Source: Micromonospora sp. WMMD812 (lineage in GTDB: Bacteria; Actinomycetota; Actinomycetes; Mycobacteriales; Micromonosporaceae). From it: 64,000 nt of DNA. Location: contig NZ_CP114904.1 in NCBI RefSeq assembly GCF_027497215.1, forward strand, positions 2,130,001 to 2,194,000, read 5' to 3'. Shown here piece by piece: positions 1-7,744 of the stretch (positions are counted from its first letter, which is position 1; every line of letters starts with the position of its first letter). The notes beneath the pieces are model-generated. The model was not told the DNA's origin. It worked only from the letters and a program-made list of their open reading frames with translations, and ran no database searches. The position numbers and the translations under genes were made by a program.

Positions 1-342
1 ATCGAGGAGGCGAGCGCCGATCGCGTGCTCATCCGGTGGGCGGTTCGCCCGGAGCTGCACCAGCCGTTCGGCATCCAGCACGGCGGGGTGTACTGCTCGG
101 TGGTGGAGACGGCGGCCAGCGTCGGCGCCTCGCTGTGGTTCGGCGACCGCGGGACGGTCGTCGGAGTGTCGAACCAGACGGACTTCCTGCGCGCCGTCCG
201 GGACGGCGAGCTCACCGCGGTCGGCACGCCGGTGCACCGCGGCCGTAGCCAGCAGCTCTGGCAGGTGGTGATCAACGACGGCGACGACCGGCTGGTCGCC
301 CGCGGGCAGGTCCGACTGCAGAACCTCTCCCGCACCGCGTAG
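1..342 (+). CDS. PaaI-type hotdog-fold thioesterase, 5' truncated
   Basis: The reading frame is open from the first base, so the N-terminus lies outside the window; 113 residues are visible. The segment HGGVYCSVVETAAS matches the central hotdog helix region of PaaI/YbgC-like acyl-CoA thioesterases, where the H-G-G turn and following acidic residue take part in thioester hydrolysis. The usual family length is about 130-150 residues, so most of the domain is present. Such enzymes hydrolyse aromatic or fatty acyl-CoA in the cytoplasm; the substrate cannot be read from the sequence. The next gene starts 155 bases downstream and is probably independent. GC-rich complementary segments lie at about 350-407 but are too imperfect to call a terminator. 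Confidence 0.75.
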   Translation: MEEASADRVLIRWAVRPELHQPFGIQHGGVYCSVVETAASVGASLWFGDRGTVVGVSNQTDFLRAVRDGELTAVGTPVHRGRSQQLWQVVINDGDDRLVARGQVRLQNLSRTA

Positions 343-497
343 CCGTCGGCCGGCCGGTCCGCCGCCCGAGAGGCGCCGCGGACGGCCGGAGGCGGAGGGG
401 TCGGCCGGCGTGCGCCCGCGCCTGCCCGGTTTGCCGGAACGAGGGTGGTTCGCGCGGTTATCGTCGCGTCGATGACACCACCCGCCCCCGACCCGCC

Positions 498-1724
498 GTG
501 AGGAGACTCCTCGCCGCGACGCTCGGCATCCTCTCCGCCGTGGGTGGCTTCGTGGACATCGGCGACCTGGTCGCGGCGAGCCAGGCCGGCGCCCGGTTCG
601 GGATGGGCCACGCCTGGGTGCTGCTGGTCGGCGTGGTGGGCATCTGCGCGTACGCTGAGATGGCCGGTCGGATCGCGGCGGTGAGCGGCCGAGCGGTCTT
701 CGACCTGGTCCGGGAGCGGCTCGGCGCCCGCGTCGCGCTGCTGAACCTGGCCGCGTCGTACCTGGTCACGGTGCTCACCCTGGCGGCGGAGCTGGGCGGC
801 GTGGCACTGGCCCTGCGGCTGGCCTCCGGGCTGCCGTACCTGATCTGGGTGCCGGTCGCCGGTTTCGCGGTGTGGCTGGTGCTGTGGCGAATGCGGTTCC
901 CGCTGATGGAGCGGGTCTGGGGGCTGGCCGGGCTGGCCCTGGTGGTGTTCGCGATCGCGTTGTTCGCCCTGCCCACCGACTGGGCCGCCCTGGCCCGGGG
1001 TGCAGTGCAGCCGGCGGAGGCCGGTTTCGGCTGGGGCGCGTACTGGTTCGTGGCGGTGGCGCTCTTCGCCTCCACGGTCAGCCCGTACGAGGTGGTCTTC
1101 TTCTCCTCCGGCGGGGTGGAGGAGCGGTGGAGCGCCGCGGACCTGGCCGACGCCCGGTCCAGCGTGCTGATCGGGTTCCCGGTCGGCGGCTTCCTCGCGC
1201 TGTCGCTGATCGCCACCGCGACGGTGGTCTTCCACCCGTCGGGGGCGTCGCTGGACCGGCTCGACCAGGTCGCCGAGCCGGCGGTGCTGGCGTTCGGGGC
1301 GGTCGGTCTGGCGGTCGCGGCGCTGGCGTTCTTCGCGGTGACCTTCGGCGCCGCGCTGGAGACCGGGCTGTCCGCCGCGTACTCCGCCGCCCAGTACTTC
1401 GGCTGGCAGTGGGGCAAGCGGGTCAGCCCCCGGGAGGCCGCTCGGTTCCACACGGTGCTGCTGGTGAGCATCCTGCTGGGGGTGCTGGTGCTGCTCACCA
1501 CGGTCGACCCGATCGCGCTCACCGAGTACATGCTGATCGTGAGCGCGGTGGCGCTGCCGCTGACCTACCTGCCGATCCTCATCGTCGCCAACGACCGGAC
1601 GTACCTCGGCGACCGGGTCAACGGCCGGCTGCTGAACCTGCTCGGGGCGGTGTTCCTTCTGCTCATCGTGGCGGCCTCGGTCGCCGCGATCCCGCTGGCG
1701 ATCACCACGAGGATGGGACAGTGA
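498..1724 (+). CDS. Divergent Nramp-like metal transporter
   Basis: A 408-residue, highly hydrophobic protein with about 11 predicted membrane segments, the right size for Nramp/SLC11 proteins. Two landmarks can be aligned. The helix-1 motif, DPGN in classical Nramp, reads DIGD near residue 20. The helix-6 motif, usually MPHN, reads SPYE near residue 197. The metal-coordinating Met of manganese/iron transporters is therefore absent, as in Nramp-related Mg transporters and other divergent members. The substrate is thus uncertain and Mg is only one option. The GTG start at 498 lacks a clear Shine-Dalgarno and overlaps the stop of a 9-codon frame beginning at 472. The stop overlaps the next start (GTGA), implying translational coupling with the two small PRC-barrel-like genes that follow. 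Confidence 0.7.
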   Translation: MRRLLAATLGILSAVGGFVDIGDLVAASQAGARFGMGHAWVLLVGVVGICAYAEMAGRIAAVSGRAVFDLVRERLGARVALLNLAASYLVTVLTLAAELGGVALALRLASGLPYLIWVPVAGFAVWLVLWRMRFPLMERVWGLAGLALVVFAIALFALPTDWAALARGAVQPAEAGFGWGAYWFVAVALFASTVSPYEVVFFSSGGVEERWSAADLADARSSVLIGFPVGGFLALSLIATATVVFHPSGASLDRLDQVAEPAVLAFGAVGLAVAALAFFAVTFGAALETGLSAAYSAAQYFGWQWGKRVSPREAARFHTVLLVSILLGVLVLLTTVDPIALTEYMLIVSAVALPLTYLPILIVANDRTYLGDRVNGRLLNLLGAVFLLLIVAASVAAIPLAITTRMGQ

Positions 1725-2101
1725 GGCTCCAGTTGGGCCGGCAACTGCTGGACCGCCAGCTCGTCGACGTCGACGGGCGGCTGGTCGGCAAGGTCGACGA
1801 CGTCGAGTTCGCGCTGGACGACGACGGCGTGCCGTACGTGCGGACCCTCCTGGTCGGGCCGGGCGCGCTCGGCGACCGGGTCGGCGGCCGGCTGGGGCGA
1901 CTCCTGGTCCGGGCGGCCGAGCGGTTCGTCACCGACCGGCCGCTGGACGCGCTGCGAATCCCGTTCCACCTGGTCGACCGGGTGGACAGCGCCGTGCGCC
2001 TGCGCGCCCGCGCCGACGAGCTGCCGCCGTCGCCGGTGGAGGACTGGCTGCGCCGGCACCTGATCGAGCGGATCCCGGGGGCGGGCCGTGCGAGCGGGTG
2101 A
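1721..2101 (+). CDS. PRC-barrel-like protein 1
   Basis: A 126-residue soluble protein whose first about 75 residues (LGRQLLDRQLVDVDGRLVGK then VDDVEF) have the small-barrel pattern of PRC domains. That pattern is a short strand, a D-G-R turn, then G-K-V-D-D-V-E. The C-terminal part is charged and helical. The GTG start lies inside the transporter stop (GTGA), and the 3' end overlaps the next gene by 14 bases, so the three genes look like one operon. PRC-barrel domains are known as ligand- or protein-binding modules, for example in RimM and next to MgtE-type magnesium channels. A role as a cytoplasmic partner of the transporter is inference. No enzyme motif is visible. Confidence 0.65.
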   Translation: MRLQLGRQLLDRQLVDVDGRLVGKVDDVEFALDDDGVPYVRTLLVGPGALGDRVGGRLGRLLVRAAERFVTDRPLDALRIPFHLVDRVDSAVRLRARADELPPSPVEDWLRRHLIERIPGAGRASG

Positions 2102-2396
2102 GCTGCTCGGGCGGACCGCGTACGACCGGCGGGGCCGCCGGCTCGGCCGGGTGGTGGACCTGGTCGTGCGCGGCGGGTTTCCCGACGGCCGGCTCCGCCT
2201 CACCGACGTGGTGGTCACCGGGCACTGGTACGGCCGGCTCAGCGGGCGGCTGATCGGGCCGGAGCGGCACCCGTCCGGCCCGTGGGCGATCCGGCTGGTC
2301 GCGCACCGGCTGGCCCGCAGCACCCGGCTGGTGCCGATCGGCCAGGTCCGGCTGGAGCCGCCGGTGCCGGGCTTCCCCCGCCCACCCGGCGCCTGA
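2088..2396 (+). CDS. PRC-barrel-like protein 2
   Basis: A 102-residue protein beginning near GELLGRTAYDRRGRRLGRVV, again with the strand / RRGRRLG / RVVDL pattern of a PRC barrel, so it appears to be a paralogue of the preceding protein. The GTG start at 2088 is inside the 3' end of the previous frame, typical of coupling. The protein is rich in Arg and Pro near its C-terminus and has no membrane segment. The Nramp-like gene followed by two small PRC-barrel genes suggests a dedicated regulatory or structural pair for the transporter; this is inferred from position only. Transcription probably ends at the large inverted repeat that starts 28 bases after the stop. Confidence 0.6.
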   Translation: MRAGELLGRTAYDRRGRRLGRVVDLVVRGGFPDGRLRLTDVVVTGHWYGRLSGRLIGPERHPSGPWAIRLVAHRLARSTRLVPIGQVRLEPPVPGFPRPPGA

Positions 2397-2423
2397 GGCC
2401 GCCGCGGGTCGGCGCGGCCGTGG

Positions 2424-2494
2424 CGATCATGCAGTTGTGGTGGGGGACGGAAGCCGTGAACCGGTACAGGCAGGGCACCACAACTGCATGATCG
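2424..2494. repeat. 19-bp perfect inverted repeat with 33-base spacer
   Basis: Left arm 2424-2442 (CGATCATGCAGTTGTGGTG) and right arm 2476-2494 are exact reverse complements separated by 33 bases. The repeat lies between two convergent genes (ends at 2396 and 2510), where it could act as a bidirectional terminator. The arms are less GC-rich than their surroundings and have no T-tract, so a REP-like or MITE-like interspersed element is equally possible. No second copy was seen in this window. Confidence 0.8.
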
Positions 2495-2509
2495 ACCGGG
2501 AAGGTGGGG

Positions 2510-3841
2510 TCAGCCTCGCGCCTCGTCGAGGGCCGGTTCGGCGTCCGGGTCCGTCTCGTCGGCGGCGGGGTCGGGAAGGCGGTGCAGCCGGACCTCGGTG
2601 ATGGCCCGGTGGTCGATCCGGGCGACCTCCAGCCGCCAGCCGTCGATCGCGACGTCCTCGCCGGCCACCGTGGGAATGTGCCCCAGGCAGGCGAGCACCA
2701 GGCCGGCGATGGTCGTGTAGTCGCCGGCGGGCCGGCCGGCCAGCGTGACGCCGATGTCCGGAAGGTCGTGCACCGGGAAGGTGCCGGGCACCCGCAGCGC
2801 GCCGTCCGGATCGGTGCGCACCGCGCGTACGTCCCGATCGGTCTCGTCGTAGATCTCCCCGACGATCTCCTCGAGGATGTCCTCCAGGGTGACGATGCCG
2901 TCGACCGCGCCGCGCTCGTCGACCACCAGCGCGATGTGCTGGCGTTCGGCCTTGAACTGGCGCAGCGCGTCCACCACCGGCAGCGAGTCGGGCAGCAGCA
3001 TCGGTGGGCGGGCGCACTCGTCCACCGGCCGGTCGTCCGGCACTCCGACGAGGTCCCGCAGGTGGAGGACGCCGACCGCGTCGTCCAGCCCGCCGTGCCG
3101 CACCACCGGCGCCCGGGAGTGCCCGGTGGCGGCCAGCACCAGCCGGGCCGCCTCGGCGGTCGTGCCGCTGTCCAGGCAGAAGACCTGCAGCCGGGGCACC
3201 AGCACCGCCCGCAGCCGCCGGTCCGCGATCTCCACCGCGCCGGCGATGATGGTCTGCTGTTCCTTGGTGAACCCGTGGTTGCCGGCGACGATGTCCCGCA
3301 GCTCGTCGGGGCTGATCTCGTCGCGCTGCGGGCTCGGGTCGAGCCCGACCAGGCGGACGACCAGGTCGCTGGTGGCGCCGAGGGCCCACACGGCGGGGCG
3401 GGTGAGGGTGGCGAGCAGGTCCAGCGGACGGGCCACCAGCAGCGCCCACCGCTCGGCCGACTGCATGGCGATCCGCTTCGGGGCGAGCTCGCCGAAGACC
3501 AGGGTGACGAAGGTCAGCGCCAGGGTGACCGCCACGATGGCGACCGGCTCGGCCGCGTCGCCGAGCGACCCGAGCAGCGGGACCAGCGGCTTGGCCAGGG
3601 AGACCGCGGCGGCGGCCGAGGCGAGGAAACCGGCGAGCGTGATGCCGATCTGGATGGTGGCGAGGAAGCGGTTCGGGTCCGTCGCCAGGCGGGCCAGCAC
3701 CCGGCCGGCCCGGCTGGTGCGCTCCAGCCGCTGCACCTGGCTGTCCCGGAGCGAGACCAGCGCCATCTCGCTGCCGGCGAACACCGCGTTGAGGATGACC
3801 AGGACTCCGACCAGCGCCAGTTGGCCCCAGTAGCTCTGCAC
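2510..3841 (-). CDS. CNNM/CorC-family membrane protein (hemolysin-like)
   Basis: A 443-residue protein with the standard family architecture. An N-terminal DUF21 (CNNM) membrane domain of three to four helices spans about residues 1-190 (LNAVFAGSEMALVSL is the typical first segment). A CBS pair at about 200-320 includes DGIVTLEDILEEIVGEI, the conserved end of the second CBS motif. A C-terminal CorC_HlyC domain covers about 335-430. Family members bind adenine nucleotides through the CBS pair and are linked to Mg2+/Co2+ efflux; hemolysin is a legacy name. The GTG at 3841 was chosen because a GGGAGAG sequence sits just upstream. An in-frame GTG at 3877 would add 12 residues with no visible function. 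Confidence 0.85.
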   Translation of the reverse strand: MQSYWGQLALVGVLVILNAVFAGSEMALVSLRDSQVQRLERTSRAGRVLARLATDPNRFLATIQIGITLAGFLASAAAAVSLAKPLVPLLGSLGDAAEPVAIVAVTLALTFVTLVFGELAPKRIAMQSAERWALLVARPLDLLATLTRPAVWALGATSDLVVRLVGLDPSPQRDEISPDELRDIVAGNHGFTKEQQTIIAGAVEIADRRLRAVLVPRLQVFCLDSGTTAEAARLVLAATGHSRAPVVRHGGLDDAVGVLHLRDLVGVPDDRPVDECARPPMLLPDSLPVVDALRQFKAERQHIALVVDERGAVDGIVTLEDILEEIVGEIYDETDRDVRAVRTDPDGALRVPGTFPVHDLPDIGVTLAGRPAGDYTTIAGLVLACLGHIPTVAGEDVAIDGWRLEVARIDHRAITEVRLHRLPDPAADETDPDAEPALDEARG

Positions 3842-3883
3842 GCCCGGCTCTCCCTCGCACGACCGCGCCGGCGGCACCGGCGC

Positions 3884-3908
3884 CGCCGGCCGGAGGGCCC
3901 GGCCGGCG
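3884..3908 (-). terminator. GC-rich stem-loop downstream of the 3966-4697 gene
   Basis: Perfect 10-bp stem (CGCCGGCCGG with its complement) and a 5-base loop. It lies between the stop at 3966 and the start of the next minus-strand gene at 3841. There is no strong T-tract on either strand, as is common for actinomycete terminators. Confidence 0.5.
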
Positions 3909-3965
3909 TACGCGCATCAGTGCCCAGCCGACCCGGCGGTGAATCCTCCCCGGGGCGGCAGCGGA

Positions 3966-4697
3966 TCAGGCGGACGCGGCGGCCGGAGCCTTCGGCAGGT
4001 CGAGCACGTACGCCTCGCCCTCCCGGCGGAAGCCGAGGCGGTGGTAGTAGGGGGCGACCATGCCGGGCGGGCTGACCACCCGGCGGAAGCCACGGTCGGT
4101 GAAGAGGCGGCTGCGCCGGTAGACGAACTCCCCGGGGGTGAAGTCGCGGAACCGCTGGGTGACGTAGTCCAAGTCGATCTGGGCGACCCCGTGCGCCTCG
4201 GCGTGGGCGAGCACCACGCCGACCACCTCGTCGGCGCGGACCACCAGGAACGCCGAGCGGCCCGTCCCGTCGGCGCGCCCTTCACCGGCGGGCGGCTCGT
4301 CGGCGGGCGGCTCGTCGGCGCGCCGTCCACCGGCCGGCGGCTCGTCGGCGGGCCGGTCCTCCGGCGGCCAGTGGAAGCCGGGGTTGAAGCGGGCGATGTC
4401 GGCGGCGTGCACCCGCAGCGTGTGGGCCAGGAACTCGTCCCGGACGCCCACCTCGACCACCTGGTACGCCTCCTCGTCGTGCCGGGTGGCCAGCATCCGG
4501 CGCAGGTACCAGATGTTGATCACGGCCAGCACCACGTTCAGCCCGACCATCGGCCAGACGTGCACGGCGGCGTTGAAGAAGATCAGGATCAGACAGCCGA
4601 GCAGGTTCAGCGCACGCAGGCGGAGGATGCGGGTCTGCAGCAGGGACCAGACCAGCACCGCGGAGCCGACCCAGCCGAGGAGTTCCAGCCAGTTCAC
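3966..4697 (-). CDS. Imp-YgjV-like membrane domain fused to GNAT-like domain
   Basis: A 243-residue protein. Residues about 1-70 hold three membrane helices (LLGWVGSAVLVWSLLQTRIL and onward), resembling the YgjV-type inner-membrane family. Residues about 80-243 look like an acetyltransferase-type fold (FLVVRADEVVGVVLAHAEAHGVA, then the late PPGMVAPYYHRLGFRREGEAY, the typical end of GNAT proteins). Between them, at about residues 113-146, is a repetitive acidic/Pro linker built from ADEPPA/ADEPPAG units, encoded by a degenerate tandem repeat at about 4262-4350. The GTG start lacks a strong ribosome-binding site. Function is unknown; a membrane-tethered N-acyltransferase is a reasonable guess. 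Confidence 0.6.
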   Translation of the reverse strand: MNWLELLGWVGSAVLVWSLLQTRILRLRALNLLGCLILIFFNAAVHVWPMVGLNVVLAVINIWYLRRMLATRHDEEAYQVVEVGVRDEFLAHTLRVHAADIARFNPGFHWPPEDRPADEPPAGGRRADEPPADEPPAGEGRADGTGRSAFLVVRADEVVGVVLAHAEAHGVAQIDLDYVTQRFRDFTPGEFVYRRSRLFTDRGFRRVVSPPGMVAPYYHRLGFRREGEAYVLDLPKAPAAASA

Positions 4698-4736
4698 CCT
4701 ACGAGGGTACGGCGTGCGCCGACGCCGGCCCGCCGG

Positions 4737-5369
4737 TCACGCGGCCCCCGACGGCACCTCGGTGAGCCGCCCCGCGTCCTCGCGGTACTCGGCGCCGGTG
4801 CGCGGGCAGACGTACCCGCCGCCGCCCTTGGCGACCAGCGGCTCACCCGCCAGCCCCACCCAGCCGACCCGGCGGGCCGGCACGCCGACCACCAGCGCGA
4901 AGTCCGGCACGTCCTTGGTGACCACGGCGCCCGCCGCGATCAGCGCCCACCGGCCGATCGTGACCGGCGCCACACAGACCGCCCGCGCGCCGATCGCCGC
5001 ACCCTCGCCGACCACCACCCCGACCGCCGTCCAGTCCGCGCCGGTCTTGAGCCGGCCCTCCGGAGTCACCGCGCGTGGGTACTCGTCGTTGGTGAGCACC
5101 GCGGCCGGTCCGACGAAGACGCCGTCGGCCAGCTCCGCCGGCTCGTACACCAGGGCGTGGTTCTGGAGTTTGACGTTGTCGCCGAGGCGGACGCCGGGCC
5201 CCACGTACGCGCCCCGGCCGATGACGCAGTTCCGGCCGACCGACGCGTCCTCACGGATCTGCGCGAGGTGCCAGACCCGGGTGCCGGACCGGACGGTGGC
5301 CCGCTCGTCCACGTCGGCCGTCGCGGCGATCCGCACGTCGTCGCCCGGTGCCTCGGGGGCGTCGGTCAT
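4737..5369 (-). CDS. WlbB/WbpD-like hexapeptide-repeat N-acetyltransferase
   Basis: A 210-residue left-handed beta-helix acyltransferase. Hexapeptide repeats run through most of the chain (for example VGRNCVIGRGAYVGPGVRLG and VVGEGAAIGARAVCVAPVTI). The C-terminal turn ALVVGVPARRVGW is the usual end of UDP-sugar N-acetyltransferases of the WlbB/WbpD/PglD group. WbpD/WlbB acetylate the 3-amino group of UDP-2-acetamido-3-amino-uronic acid using acetyl-CoA. The ATG at 5369 has a good GGAGAGGAAA site upstream. The gene is divergent from a WlbA-like dehydrogenase (start 5638), which supports a role in making an N-acylated amino-sugar for the polysaccharide locus. The exact sugar cannot be determined. 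Confidence 0.75.
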   Translation of the reverse strand: MTDAPEAPGDDVRIAATADVDERATVRSGTRVWHLAQIREDASVGRNCVIGRGAYVGPGVRLGDNVKLQNHALVYEPAELADGVFVGPAAVLTNDEYPRAVTPEGRLKTGADWTAVGVVVGEGAAIGARAVCVAPVTIGRWALIAAGAVVTKDVPDFALVVGVPARRVGWVGLAGEPLVAKGGGGYVCPRTGAEYREDAGRLTEVPSGAA

Positions 5370-5637
5370 CGCTGTTTCCTCTCCGGTCGGCGCGGCCTCA
5401 GGGGGGTGGAACGGTAGACGCTCGGCGACACAGCCGATGTCGCCTAGCCGACGCAGTACGGGGAACCGACCGTCCGAGGAGGGCGGACGGACCGAAGGGA
5501 CCCATTGACCCGACGGCACCGCCGGATTTCCGTCTGCGCTCTGGCGTAGCCGGCGACGATCTCGATAGCTTGCCGGACGGACGTCGTCCACCCACTTCCC
5601 CCTTCGCGTACGCGTCCTTTCCCCTCTAGCGAAACGG

Positions 5638-6717
5638 ATGTCCGTGAACGCATCGCATGCTGCCACCGACGAACCGATCGGTGTGGCCGTCGTCGGGGCC
5701 GGCTACTGGGGTCCGAATCTCGTCCGCAATTTCCAGTCGTCCACCGACTTCCGGCTGCGCGCGCTCTGCGACCTCGACGTGGGCCGGGCCCGGCGGGTGC
5801 TCGGCGACTACTCGACGGTGCGGGCCACCGACGACCTGGCGAGTGTGCTGGCCGACGACACGGTGCGGGCGGTGGCCGTCGCCACCCCGGCCGGCACCCA
5901 CCTCGAGGTGGCGACCGCGGCGCTGCGGGCCGGCAAGCACGTGCTCGTGGAGAAGCCGCTCGCGGCCAGCTTCGCGCAGGGCCGGGCGCTGGTCGCCGAG
6001 GCCGAGCGGCGGGGCCTGTCGCTGATGTGCGACCACACCTACTGCTACACGCCGGCGGTGCTGCGCATCCGCGAGCTGCTGCACGGCGGGCAGCTGGGCG
6101 AGCTGCAGTACCTCGACTCCGTACGGATCAACCTGGGGTTGGTCCAGCGCGACATCGACGTGATGTGGGACTTGGCGCCGCACGACCTGTCGATCCTCGA
6201 CTTCATCCTCCCGCCGGGCGTCGCGCCGGTCTCGGTGGCCGCGCACGGCGCGGACCGGATCGGTGCGGGCCGGGCCTGCGTCGCCTACCTGACGCTGCAC
6301 CTCAACACCGGCGCGATCGCGCACATCCACGTCAACTGGCTCTCCCCGGTGAAGATCCGCACCACGATCATCGGTGGCTCGAAGCGGACCCTGGTCTGGG
6401 ACGACCTCAACCCGAGCCAGCGACTGTCCATCTTCGACCGTGGGGTGGACGTGGCGTCGGCCGAGGAGCTCGGCGACGAGCAGCGCCGGGACATGCTGGT
6501 GTCGTACCGCTCGGGCGACATGGTCGCGCCGGCGCTGACCGAACGCGAGGCGCTGCGCACCATGGTCGAGGAGTACGCCCGCTCGATCCGCAGCGGCACG
6601 CCCGCGCTGACCGACGGTCGGGCCGGGCTGCGGGTGATCGCCGTCCTGGAGGCCGCCTCGCGGAGTCTCGCCGATGGCGGTCGCCTGGTCGACCTCGACG
6701 AGTGGGTCGACGCGTGA
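5638..6717 (+). CDS. Gfo/Idh/MocA-type NAD(P)-dependent sugar oxidoreductase
   Basis: A 359-residue protein. The N-terminal Rossmann fold begins with VAVVGAGYWGPNLVRNF (GxGxxG). The conserved EKPL signature falls at about residue 104 (HVLVEKPLAAS), and DLAPHDLSILDF supplies the catalytic His region at about residue 183. Homologues such as WlbA/WbpB oxidise the C3 hydroxyl of UDP-N-acetylglucosaminuronic acid to a ketone that a PLP enzyme then aminates. The WlbB-like acetyltransferase upstream and aminotransferases downstream fit that three-step scheme. The start is ATG at 5638; a GTG two codons later is possible, and no strong ribosome-binding site is visible. It is probably the first gene of the plus-strand sugar operon. 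Confidence 0.8.
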   Translation: MSVNASHAATDEPIGVAVVGAGYWGPNLVRNFQSSTDFRLRALCDLDVGRARRVLGDYSTVRATDDLASVLADDTVRAVAVATPAGTHLEVATAALRAGKHVLVEKPLAASFAQGRALVAEAERRGLSLMCDHTYCYTPAVLRIRELLHGGQLGELQYLDSVRINLGLVQRDIDVMWDLAPHDLSILDFILPPGVAPVSVAAHGADRIGAGRACVAYLTLHLNTGAIAHIHVNWLSPVKIRTTIIGGSKRTLVWDDLNPSQRLSIFDRGVDVASAEELGDEQRRDMLVSYRSGDMVAPALTEREALRTMVEEYARSIRSGTPALTDGRAGLRVIAVLEAASRSLADGGRLVDLDEWVDA

Positions 6718-6778
6718 GCACATCGTCGGACCGGGTGCGTCGGCCGGCGCCGGCCCGGAGCGGAGCGGAGGAGTCGGC

Positions 6779-7744
6779 ATGAGTGCCGTGGAGATCGCCG
6801 GGGCACGGGCCCTGGTCACCGGTGGAGCGGGCACGATCGGCTCCCACGTCGTCGACGAACTGGTCCGCGGCGGCGCGGCGGAGGTCGTCGTGCTGGACAA
6901 CTTCGTCCGTGGCCGGCGGGAGAACCTGGCCCACGCCCTGCCGCACGGCACCGTACGCCTGGTCGAGGGCGACATCCGGGACACGGCGCTCGTGCACGAG
7001 CTGACCCGGGGCAAGGACCTGGTCTTCCACCTCGCCGCGATCCGCATCACCCAGTGCGCGGAGGAGCCCCGGCTCGCCAACGAGGTGCTGGTCGACGGCA
7101 CCTTCACCGTCCTCGAGGCGGCGGCGGCCGCCAAGGTCCGCAAGGTCGTCCTCTCCTCGTCGGCCTCCGTGTACGGGCTCGCCGACGCGTTCCCGACCAC
7201 CGAGCGGCACCACCCGTACCACAACGACACGTTCTACGGCGCCGCGAAGGCGTTCAACGAGGGCATGGCGCGCAGCTTCCACAGCATGTACGGCCTGGAC
7301 TACGTCGCCCTGCGCTACTTCAACGTCTACGGGCCCCGGATGGACATCCACGGCCTCTACACCGAGGTCCTGATCCGCTGGATGGAGCGGATCGAGGCCG
7401 GCACTCCCCCGCTGATCCTCGGCGACGGCCTGCAGACCATGGACTTCGTGCACGTCGCCGACATCGCCCGGGCCAACATCCTGGCCGCCCGGGCGGACGT
7501 GACCGACGAGGTGTTCAACATCGCCAGCGGCACCGAGACCAGCCTCGGCGAGCTGGCCCGGGCGCTCAGCGACGTGATGAAGTCCGACCTCGCGCCGGAG
7601 TACGGCCCGGCCCGCGCGGTCAACGGGGTCACCCGCCGGCTGGCCGACACCGGCGCCGCGGAGCGGCGGCTGGGCTTCCGCGCCGAGATCGGCCTGCACG
7701 AAGGGCTCCAGGGGCTGGTCGACTGGTGGCGGGCGGAGAAATGA
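6779..7744 (+). CDS. NAD-dependent nucleotide-sugar epimerase/dehydratase
   Basis: A 321-residue extended SDR enzyme. The nucleotide-binding motif VTGGAGTIGSHVVDEL (GxxGxxG) is at about residue 12. The catalytic SSSASVYG serine and FYGAAKAFNE (YxxxK) are in place at about 125-165. The length and the late FVHVADIARANILAA segment fit GalE/WbpP-like UDP-sugar epimerases rather than reductases. The ATG at 6779 follows a GGAGGAG site; a longer in-frame extension back to 6674 overlaps the previous gene and is rejected. The stop overlaps the next start (ATGA). It presumably supplies or modifies the NDP-sugar used by the adjacent dehydrogenase and aminotransferases; the substrate is unknown. Confidence 0.8.
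   Translation: MSAVEIAGARALVTGGAGTIGSHVVDELVRGGAAEVVVLDNFVRGRRENLAHALPHGTVRLVEGDIRDTALVHELTRGKDLVFHLAAIRITQCAEEPRLANEVLVDGTFTVLEAAAAAKVRKVVLSSSASVYGLADAFPTTERHHPYHNDTFYGAAKAFNEGMARSFHSMYGLDYVALRYFNVYGPRMDIHGLYTEVLIRWMERIEAGTPPLILGDGLQTMDFVHVADIARANILAARADVTDEVFNIASGTETSLGELARALSDVMKSDLAPEYGPARAVNGVTRRLADTGAAERRLGFRAEIGLHEGLQGLVDWWRAEK

Noticed and set aside
472..501. Nine-codon frame overlapping the Nramp-like start (possible leader peptide)
   Set aside because: No ribosome-binding site, no regulatory residues such as repeated His or Cys; probably chance.
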